5,339 bases of DNA. Source: Rubrobacteraceae bacterium. GTDB lineage: Bacteria; Actinomycetota; Rubrobacteria; Rubrobacterales; Rubrobacteraceae. Shown here piece by piece: positions 1 through 5,050 of this stretch (the stretch's first letter is position 1; each line of letters opens with the position of its first letter). Below the pieces are notes generated by a model that made no database searches, was not told the DNA's origin, and worked only from the letters and a program-made list of their open reading frames with translations. A program made the position numbers and the translations under genes. The DNA is taken from the NCBI GenBank assembly GCA_030447045.1, contig JAUJMB010000118.1, forward strand, positions 1 through 5,339. Direction: 5' to 3'.

Positions 1-272
1 AGCACGCCCGGGTGCCTGTGCGTCACCCCGGTGACCAGCGTGCCCAGCTCGATCTCCTCCGTCTTGCCCGCCGCGAAGGCGAGCGCCGAGTATGCCTCCA
101 GCATCTCCTGCTCCGGCGGACCGAACAGAGGGATCTGGAAGAAGTGATCCATCACCCAAAGGCTCCCAAAACCCGCTTGCTCGGCCCTCCTGGCTATGCG
201 GCCGAACAGGGGGCCGATGCTCCCCGGAGCCCCCGGCCAGTCGAAACGCGTCACCGCCAATCCCATTCGCAC
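1..272 (-). CDS. LLM-class F420-dependent oxidoreductase, N-terminal part (3' end off the window)
   Basis: This is the first 90 codons of a luciferase-like (bacterial luciferase fold, TIM barrel) oxidoreductase. Family members use coenzyme F420 or FMN to reduce or oxidise small organic substrates in the cytoplasm; the substrate cannot be read from this fragment. The protein opens MRMGLAVTRFDWPG, continues with EQAGFGSLWVMDHFFQIP at about residues 31-48, and reaches ELGTLVTGVTHRHPG at about residues 74-88. These match, from memory, the Rv1855c-type family (TIGR03560), where the VMDHFFQI and GTLVTGVTYRHP segments line the cofactor pocket. I chose GTG at 272 because GGGAGG (281-286 on the plus strand as cctccc) lies 8 nt upstream. 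ATG at 266 is in frame but 14 nt away. A MarR gene ends 60 bp upstream on the same strand and an operator-like palindrome lies in the gap, so MarR control is likely. The family call is fairly sure; F420 rather than FMN is inferred from the family. Confidence 0.88.
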   Translation of the reverse strand, partial: MRMGLAVTRFDWPGAPGSIGPLFGRIARRAEQAGFGSLWVMDHFFQIPLFGPPEQEMLEAYSALAFAAGKTEEIELGTLVTGVTHRHPGV

Positions 273-280
273 GATGCTTC

Positions 281-286
281 CCTCCC
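281..286 (-). promoter_or_regulatory. Shine-Dalgarno of the LLM oxidoreductase gene
   Basis: GGGAGG on the minus strand, 8 nt before GTG at 272. It decides the start in favour of GTG over ATG at 266, for which the spacing would be 14 nt. Confidence 0.7.
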
Positions 287-290
287 GTTC

Positions 291-317
291 TTGTCGAGAC
301 AACGTTAGCTAGGTAAC
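291..317. promoter_or_regulatory. Putative MarR operator upstream of the oxidoreductase gene
   Basis: GTTAGCTAGGTAAC at 304-317 is a 14-bp palindrome with 12 of 14 positions symmetric. Directly beside it, at 291-302, is TTGTC-GA-GACAA, a perfect 5-bp inverted repeat with a 2-nt spacer. The 10-mer CGTTAGCTAG (303-312) and the octamer AGACAACG (297-304) both recur at the second site near 776-791. The palindrome lies 32-45 bp upstream of the GTG of the oxidoreductase gene, inside the 60-bp gap after the MarR gene. This is the expected size and AT-rich core of a MarR-dimer site. A repressor bound here would cover a likely promoter for the enzyme gene (for instance minus-strand TAACGT as a -10), but I cannot place the promoter firmly. 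Confidence 0.6.
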
Positions 318-332
318 AATAAGCGCAAATTT

Positions 333-737
333 TTAGCCTCGATTATCTCCAACGAGGTTCGACAGCACGCGCTCCATCATCCGGCGGAGCTGTGCCTTCT
401 CCTCTTCCGAGAAGCCTTCGAGGGCCTCGTCCCAGACCCGCTTCATGATCTCCGGCACCACCCCTTCCAATTCTCTGCCCCTCTCCGTGAGGCGGACGCG
501 CACCAGGCGCGCGTCCTCGAGGTCAGGTTCGCGCTGCGCCAGATCCGCGGCCTCCATGCGCTGCACGGCGCGGGTGACGGTCGGGGTCTCTACCCCGATG
601 CGTTTCGCCAATTCTCCTGGGGTAAGGCCATCCTCCCGCCAGAGTTGTTCCAGAACGAAGTGCTGCCCGACGCGCACCCCGTGCTCCGACAGGGCGGCGT
701 CCACCCTCGCCTTCATCCCCCGCGAGAGCGACGCCAA
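333..737 (-). CDS. MarR-family transcriptional regulator
   Basis: This encodes a winged helix-turn-helix DNA-binding protein of the MarR family, normally a dimer that represses its own and neighbouring promoters until a small ligand or oxidant releases it. From the TTG at 737 it is 134 aa. An N-terminal helix (ASLSRGMKARVDAALSEHG) is followed by the HTH (LTPGELAKRIGVETPTVTRAVQRME) at about residues 38-62. The wing (EPDLEDARLVRVRLTERG) carries the conserved D-x-x-D-x-R pattern. A C-terminal dimerisation helix (FSEEEKAQLRRMMERVLSNL) ends the protein. The frame stays open to ATG at 869, but that start would put the operator at 776-791 inside the coding region, and the extra residues do not look like family sequence. 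TTG at 737 has GGAGAGG 12 nt upstream, longer than ideal. CTG at 740 and ATG at 716 are alternatives. The next gene on the strand is the LLM oxidoreductase, its probable target. Family is sure; start is uncertain. Confidence 0.88.
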   Translation of the reverse strand: MASLSRGMKARVDAALSEHGVRVGQHFVLEQLWREDGLTPGELAKRIGVETPTVTRAVQRMEAADLAQREPDLEDARLVRVRLTERGRELEGVVPEIMKRVWDEALEGFSEEEKAQLRRMMERVLSNLVGDNRG

Positions 738-775
738 CAGGGAAGAAAACCTCTCCGAGATACGCCGACCCCTTT

Positions 776-791
776 CGTTAGCTAGACAACG
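776..791. promoter_or_regulatory. Putative MarR operator upstream of the MarR gene (autoregulation)
   Basis: CGTTAGCTAGACAACG is a 16-bp imperfect palindrome with 12 of 16 positions symmetric. It shares CGTTAGCTAG exactly with the site at 303-312, and AGACAACG (784-791) recurs at 297-304. A further GGTAAC half-site follows at 796-801. The element lies 39-54 bp upstream of the proposed MarR start at 737, a usual place for autorepression. Only the sequence pattern is seen; binding is inferred. Confidence 0.6.
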
Positions 792-891
792 AAGTGGTAA
801 CAGAGACGCTCGCCGGGTGTCGTGCGGTACGGGCTTCGTCCGATCACGCACAGAGCGACCTGGAGGCACCGATTACCGCGGTGTTGGCCTG

Positions 892-947
892 GGCCTCCTC
901 GGTCGGGCGGCTCTCGTGGTGGCCGTGGAGGGTGGGGGGAGGAGGCC
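892..947. repeat. 9-bp perfect inverted repeat in the mfd upstream region
   Basis: GGCCTCCTC (892-900) and GAGGAGGCC (939-947) are exact reverse complements separated by 38 bp. No U-tract follows and no gene ends nearby, so it is not an obvious terminator. In DNA this GC-rich a repeat of this size can arise by chance. Confidence 0.35.
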
Positions 948-1054
948 GGGCGCCTTCGAGGTATCTCCGATCCCACGTACGCGTTGCTGAGTCTGGCGTT
1001 CTGGCGCGCAGATCATGGGTAGCAAGAGGGGTGGCCAGGGTAGGATTCATCACG

Positions 1055-1081
1055 TTGATTCCGCCCGCGAGCGGTTAGAAT
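1055..1081 (+). promoter_or_regulatory. Probable mfd promoter giving a leaderless transcript
   Basis: TAGAAT at 1076-1081 fits the bacterial -10 pattern TANNNT and ends 6 nt before the GTG at 1088, so normal initiation 7 nt downstream of the -10 falls on the start codon itself. TTGATT at 1055-1060 is the best -35 candidate, though its 15-nt spacer is short. No Shine-Dalgarno precedes the GTG. This is the usual layout of leaderless genes in Actinomycetota. Confidence 0.55.
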
Positions 1082-1087
1082 CTCTCG

Positions 1088-4000
1088 GTGAGCGAGAAGA
1101 CCCGAACGAGGCTCCTACGCGCCCCGCGGCGCATCAGATCTTACTTGGCCGCGAACGCGGGCGGCCCGGTTTTGCTGCTCGCGGCGAGCGAGGAGGCCGC
1201 CGAGCGCTATGCGGAGGAGGCGGCGATCTTCACGGATGGCCCCGTGGTCCACCTGCCCTCCCGCGGCGTCGCTTTCGGGGACGTGTTCGAGCCGGCCGTA
1301 ACCCGCGTGGGCCGTCGCCAGCGGGCGCTCGCGTCGTTCTCCTCGGCCGGGCTCGTGGTGGCGGGGCCGCTGGCGTTCATGGAGAAGACCCCGCTCTACG
1401 CGCCGCTCGGGCTCTCCGGCGGCACGGAGGTAGGGTTCGACGAGACGTTGGAGAGGCTGGTGGGCCTCGGCTACGAGCGGGTGGACCGGGCCTCGCGGCC
1501 CGGCGAGTTCGCGGTGCGCGGCGGCATCGTGGACGTCTTCCCGAGCACCCGCCGCTCGCCGGTGCGGGTGGAGTGGTGGGGCGATGAGGTAGAGAGCGTC
1601 CGCGCCGTCTCCCTCGCGACCCAGAGGGTGGTGCGGGAGCTCGAGGGCGTCACCGTGTACGCGGCGCGCGAGGGGGACCTGGCCGGCCTCGCGGCGGCGG
1701 CCGGCGACGGTTACCCCGAGGAGGCGAGCCGGGGTGCCAGGGTGCCCGGCCTCGACCGCCTGCTGCTCGACCTCGACCCCATCTCCCCGGCGGAGCTCCT
1801 GCCGACCGGTTTCGAGGTGTGGCGCGAGGGGCCGCAGGAGGGGCTGCCGGGGGACCTGGAAGACCTCGTCCGGGAGATGTACGAGGAGAGGCTGCCCGAG
1901 CCCGACGTCGAGTTCTCGCTCGGCGAGGAGGGCGAGGAGGTCTCGGCGCCGCCGGCGGCGGCCTTCGCCGACTCGTTGCGCGAGGCGGCGCGCAGGCTGG
2001 ACACGCTGGTCGAGGGCGGGCTCGCGGTCTTTGTGGCGTGCGCTTCCGGCGGGGAGGCCCGGCGGACCGTGTACGCGTTCGGGGAGATCAACCGCGTCGT
2101 GCGCGAGGCTGAGAGGGTGGACGCATCCCTGCCGCCAGGGCTCTACGCGCTCCCCGGCCCGGTCGAGGAGGGCTTTACTTATCCTGCGGACGGGGTCGCC
2201 GTCGTGCGCCGGGACTCCCTGCTCGGCCGCAGGCGCGAGGCGAAGCGGCGCCCGGGGCGGGTGGTCTCCTCGTTTGCCGACCTCAAGGTGGGGGACCTGG
2301 TGGTGCACGCCACGCAGGGCATCGGCAGGTTCGAGGGGTTGGTGGCCAAGGAGGTCCTCGGGGCCACGAGGGACTACATGCAGGTCACCTATCGGGGCGA
2401 GGACACGCTCTTCGTCCCCTACGAGCAGATGGACCTCCTGCACAAGTACATCGGCGGCGATGGCACCCGGCTGGACAAGCTCGGCGGCTCGACGTGGGCC
2501 CAGGTCACAGACAGGGTCAGAAAGAGGGTAAAGGCGCTCGCGGGGGAGCTGCTCCGCCTCTACGCCCGGCGGGCGGCCGCACCGGGGTTCGCGTTCCCGC
2601 CCGACGGCGAGTGGGAGCGGGAGCTCGAGGAGGGCTTCCCCTACCAGGAGACCCCGGACCAGGAGGCGGCCATCGCCGCCGTCAAGGCGGACATGCAGCG
2701 GCCGCACCCGACGGACAGGCTCGTCTGCGGGGACGTCGGGTTCGGCAAGACCGAGGTCGCGGTGAGGGCGGCGTTCAAGGCCGCGCTCGCCGGCAAGCAG
2801 ACCATGATGCTCGCGCCGACGACCATCCTGGTGCAGCAGCACGAGCGGACCTTCAAGGACCGCCTCGGCCACTTCGCCGTGCGCGTGGAGAGCCTCTCGC
2901 GCTTCACCAGGCCGGCCGAGCGCCGGCGCATCCTCAAGGACTTCGCGGCCGGGGAGATCGACGTGCTCATAGGCACCCACGCGCTGCTCGGCGCCGAGGT
3001 CTCGCCGAAGGACCTCGGGCTCATCGTCGTGGACGAGGAGCAGCGCTTCGGGGTGAAGCACAAGGAGCGCCTCAAGGAGTTCAAGGCCAGCGTGGACGTC
3101 GTCACCCTGACGGCCACCCCCATCCCGCGCACCATGCAGATGGGGCTGGCTTCCCTGCGGGACATAAGCGTCATAGAGACACCGCCGGCCGGGAGGCGCA
3201 GCATCCTCACCCACGTCGGCCCGTACGATGAGGACCTCGTCCGGCGGGCGATGGAGCGGGAGCTGGCGCGGGGCGGGCAGACCTTCTTTGTCCACAACCG
3301 GGTCGAGAGCATAGACGAGGTGGCCGAGCGGCTGCGCTCGCTGGTGCCGGGTGCTACGTTCGTCACGGCCCACGGGCAGATGCCGGAGCGGGCGCTCGAG
3401 GGCGTGATGCGGCACTTTCTCGACGGGCGGGCAGACGTGCTCGTCACGACGACCATCGTCGAGAGCGGCCTCGACGTGGCGAGCGCCAACACGCTCATCG
3501 TGGACCGGGCCGACGCGATGGGCTTGGCACAGCTCTACCAGCTGCGCGGCAGGATCGGGCGCTCCAGCCAGCAGGGCTACGCCTACCTGTTCGCACCCTT
3601 AGGTGCCACGGTCGAGTCCCAGAAGCGCCTCGAGGCGCTCATGGACTTCACCGAGCTCGGGAGCGGCTTCGCCATAGCGATGCGGGACCTCGAGATCCGG
3701 GGCGCGGGCAACCTCCTCGGGGCCGAGCAGTCGGGGCACATCGCCGCCGTGGGCTTCGAGATGTACCTCAGGCTCCTCGAGGAGGCCGTCGCCCAGGCCA
3801 GGGGCGAGGCCACGGAGCGCGAGGAGCAGCGCCCGGTTATCGTGGAGCTGTCGCTGGACGCGTACCTGCCGCCAGAGTACGTGATGGACGAGATCGAGCG
3901 CGTGGACCTCTACCGCCGCGCCTCGGGGACCCAGTCGCTCGCCGAGGTGGACGACCTCGCAGAAGAGCTCACCGACCGCTTCGGCCGGCTGCCAGACCCC

Positions 4001-4246
4001 GCCCTCAACCTTCTCGGCCTCTCCAGGACGAAGCTGCTGGCGCGCCGGATCGGGGCGACCTCCGTCACCTTCCGCTCCGGCACGCTCTCCGTCTCGGGCG
4101 TCACCGCCGGCCCCGTCCACGCAGCCCGGATCAGGAAGAGCACCGGCGCCGTCCTCGGCGGCAGGGAGGGCCGGGTCACCGTCCGCGACTCGGACCTCGG
4201 GCCGCTGGAGCTGGCGGAGGCGACGCTCCGCGTACTCTCGGAGTAG
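1088..4246 (+). CDS. mfd: Transcription-repair coupling factor Mfd
   Basis: Mfd is an ATP-driven DNA translocase that pushes stalled RNA polymerase off damaged template and recruits UvrA for nucleotide excision repair. The protein is 1052 aa. Residues 1-230 form the UvrB-like module: the Walker A of UvrB is absent, as usual in Mfd, and GEFAVRGGIVDVFP (139-152) marks the UvrA-contact domain. A variable acidic stretch lies at 270-290. The RNA-polymerase-interaction domain is at about 400-460 (GDLVVHATQGIGRFEGL). Helicase motifs follow in order: Walker A GDVGFGKTE (548-556), APTTILVQQ (576-584), DEEQ (649-652), TATPIPRT (675-682), FFVHNR (733-738), TTTIVESGLDVASAN (787-801) and QLRGRIGRS (818-826). 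The RecG/Mfd translocation motif region is MRDLEIRGAGNLLGAEQSG (865-883). The regulatory C-terminal domain starts near 915. The N-terminal half is roughly 75 aa shorter than in E. coli Mfd (1148 aa), while the motor is similar in length. The GTG at 1088 has no Shine-Dalgarno and fits a leaderless start. Confidence 0.98.
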   Translation: MSEKTRTRLLRAPRRIRSYLAANAGGPVLLLAASEEAAERYAEEAAIFTDGPVVHLPSRGVAFGDVFEPAVTRVGRRQRALASFSSAGLVVAGPLAFMEKTPLYAPLGLSGGTEVGFDETLERLVGLGYERVDRASRPGEFAVRGGIVDVFPSTRRSPVRVEWWGDEVESVRAVSLATQRVVRELEGVTVYAAREGDLAGLAAAAGDGYPEEASRGARVPGLDRLLLDLDPISPAELLPTGFEVWREGPQEGLPGDLEDLVREMYEERLPEPDVEFSLGEEGEEVSAPPAAAFADSLREAARRLDTLVEGGLAVFVACASGGEARRTVYAFGEINRVVREAERVDASLPPGLYALPGPVEEGFTYPADGVAVVRRDSLLGRRREAKRRPGRVVSSFADLKVGDLVVHATQGIGRFEGLVAKEVLGATRDYMQVTYRGEDTLFVPYEQMDLLHKYIGGDGTRLDKLGGSTWAQVTDRVRKRVKALAGELLRLYARRAAAPGFAFPPDGEWERELEEGFPYQETPDQEAAIAAVKADMQRPHPTDRLVCGDVGFGKTEVAVRAAFKAALAGKQTMMLAPTTILVQQHERTFKDRLGHFAVRVESLSRFTRPAERRRILKDFAAGEIDVLIGTHALLGAEVSPKDLGLIVVDEEQRFGVKHKERLKEFKASVDVVTLTATPIPRTMQMGLASLRDISVIETPPAGRRSILTHVGPYDEDLVRRAMERELARGGQTFFVHNRVESIDEVAERLRSLVPGATFVTAHGQMPERALEGVMRHFLDGRADVLVTTTIVESGLDVASANTLIVDRADAMGLAQLYQLRGRIGRSSQQGYAYLFAPLGATVESQKRLEALMDFTELGSGFAIAMRDLEIRGAGNLLGAEQSGHIAAVGFEMYLRLLEEAVAQARGEATEREEQRPVIVELSLDAYLPPEYVMDEIERVDLYRRASGTQSLAEVDDLAEELTDRFGRLPDPALNLLGLSRTKLLARRIGATSVTFRSGTLSVSGVTAGPVHAARIRKSTGAVLGGREGRVTVRDSDLGPLELAEATLRVLSE

Positions 4247-4287
4247 GGAGAGGGCCGGCTCTCGGTCCGCCTGGTCCTGCGGTCTCG

Positions 4288-4333
4288 CTTCGGGCCGTCA
4301 GGCGGGTTCGAGATCCCGCCTGACGGCCCGAAG
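4288..4333. terminator. Bidirectional GC-rich hairpin terminator between convergent genes
   Basis: The 19-nt arms CTTCGGGCCGTCAGGCGGG (4288-4306) and its exact reverse complement (4315-4333) flank an 8-nt loop. It starts 42 bp after the mfd stop and ends 8 bp beyond the minus-strand DUF5654-like stop at 4342-4344, so it can serve both convergent transcripts. Neither side has a run of T, as is common for terminators in high-GC Actinomycetota. Confidence 0.85.
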
Positions 4334-4341
4334 GGTGGGTC

Positions 4342-4617
4342 CTACTCCTTCGAGCGGCCGAGGCCCAACAGTCCCTTGGCCTTTTCCGCTTCGATCGTCT
4401 TCGCCCGCTCTGCGGCCCGGCTCACCGAGATCGTCGCGAAGATGACTATGAGCGTCACCAGGAAGGCGTAGAAGAACTTGGCGGCCAGGGCCCCTCCGGC
4501 GTCGCCCAGGAGCAGGGTGAAGAGTTGCTGGATGGCCTCGTTCCAGGCCAGGGCTGCCACAAGCCCGAGGGCGGTGGTTATCAACTCCGAGAACTTGTCG
4601 AGCACTTCGGCGGTCAA
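4342..4617 (-). CDS. Small two-helix membrane protein, DUF5654-like
   Basis: This is a 91-aa protein of unknown function. A short N-terminal segment (MTAEVLDKFSELI) leads into a first hydrophobic helix at about residues 13-35 containing ALGLVAALAWNEAIQQLF. A second helix spans about 46-66 (AKFFYAFLVTLIVIFATISV). The tail from residue 67 is charged (RAAERAKTIEAEKAKG) and presumably cytoplasmic. The LGLVAALAWNEAI block is what I recognise as the signature of the DUF5654 family, found in archaea and some bacteria. The start is TTG at 4617, set by AGGAGG exactly 7 nt upstream; no ATG in this frame fits. It is convergent with mfd and shares its terminator, so it is probably a separate transcription unit. 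The polar N and E inside the first helix are unusual for a simple anchor and may be functional. Gene reality is well supported; family assignment is from memory. Confidence 0.88.
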   Translation of the reverse strand: MTAEVLDKFSELITTALGLVAALAWNEAIQQLFTLLLGDAGGALAAKFFYAFLVTLIVIFATISVSRAAERAKTIEAEKAKGLLGLGRSKE

Positions 4618-4624
4618 AGAGCTT

Positions 4625-4630
4625 CCTCCT
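4625..4630 (-). promoter_or_regulatory. Consensus Shine-Dalgarno setting a TTG start
   Basis: AGGAGG on the minus strand, 7 nt before TTG at 4617. It is the strongest ribosome binding site in the window and decides the start of the small membrane protein. Confidence 0.85.
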
Positions 4631-4990
4631 TCTTGGACTGCGGGTCACGTCCGTCGGTCCGCGCGGGGCCGTACCCCTGTGAGACGCGGGAAGGGTAAAG
4701 ATGGATACACCCCGGTACCCCCTTTCGCCGTGACCTGTATGGGCCGTTCGAGAGACCGCGCAAGCTTCCATCGGAACGATGCCGGATCCCTCGCCCGGTA
4801 GCAGCCCCGCGAGCTCCTTCTTCACCGCGAGGTACCCGCGCTGGTCGGCCCCGCCTGCGAAAGGCTGGTCTACCGTCTCGACCTCGGCGCATGGACATTT
4901 CCGCGTCCTTTGGCCCAAAGCCGGCGGGCGGCGTTTGGGTCCCTGTTCTGGGGGACGATGCGCTTCGACGGCCGGCCGCCGAAACCCCCG

Positions 4991-4999
4991 TGCTATACT
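4991..4999 (+). promoter_or_regulatory. Extended -10 promoter of the lipoprotein gene
   Basis: TGCTATACT combines a TGn extension with a -10 hexamer five of six bases from consensus (TATACT). No good -35 lies 16-18 bp upstream, where the sequence is GC-rich, which suits an extended -10 promoter. Initiation would fall near 5005-5007, leaving a 5' leader of about 45 nt before TTG at 5051. Confidence 0.6.
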
Positions 5000-5050
5000 C
5001 TCGGAGATTTCTTGCAATCCCACAATCGAACAGCGAGGTTTCGCGGCGTC

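Larger units (their letters stand above)
738..1087. other. Divergent intergenic region between the MarR module and mfd
   Basis: About 350 bp separate the likely MarR start from mfd. All open frames here are short, lack a plausible ribosome binding site, and translate to arginine- and proline-rich sequence typical of GC-rich noise. The region holds the MarR operator at 776-791, a G-rich stretch with a 9-bp inverted repeat at 892-947, and the proposed mfd promoter at 1055-1081. I see no tRNA or riboswitch core. Confidence 0.6.
4618..5050. other. Intergenic region between divergent DUF5654-like and lipoprotein genes
   Basis: About 430 bp with no gene I can support. It contains the Shine-Dalgarno of the membrane-protein gene at its left end, the palindrome-like CTTTGGCCCAAAG at 4908-4920, and an extended -10 element at 4991-4999. 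A minus-strand frame near 4789-4890 has coding-like third-position GC but no start signal and no recognisable family. The promoter of the small membrane protein must lie here, but I could not fix it: minus-strand TTGCGC (4758-4763) with CATACA (4736-4741) is only a weak candidate. Confidence 0.55.

Noticed and set aside
12..316. Plus-strand frames of 98 and 74 codons at the left edge
   Set aside because: They are shadows of the minus-strand LLM oxidoreductase gene, whose family sequence is clear.
738..869. N-terminal extension of the MarR protein to ATG at 869
   Set aside because: The extra 44 residues include non-family, Arg/Pro-rich sequence and would place the operator-like palindrome inside the coding region. 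The longer form cannot be excluded, because part of the first helix (RISERFSSLL) reads on from it.
445..990. 181-codon plus-strand frame opposite the MarR gene
   Set aside because: It is an antisense shadow of the MarR gene, rich in Arg and Ser, with no ribosome binding site.
1115..3415. 766-codon open frame on the minus strand opposite mfd
   Set aside because: It is the antisense shadow of the GC-rich mfd coding sequence. The translation is rich in H, R, P and L, has no family motifs, and the plus strand encodes a complete Mfd.
4298..5023. 241-codon open frame on the minus strand
   Set aside because: It overlaps the well-supported DUF5654-like gene in another frame and runs through the terminator. 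Its composition is mostly noise; only a short internal stretch looks coding-like and is reported separately.
4618..5050. Riboswitch or structured RNA leader in the long gap
   Set aside because: I looked for conserved riboswitch cores and found none. The predicted lipoprotein leader is only about 45 nt, too short for most known classes.
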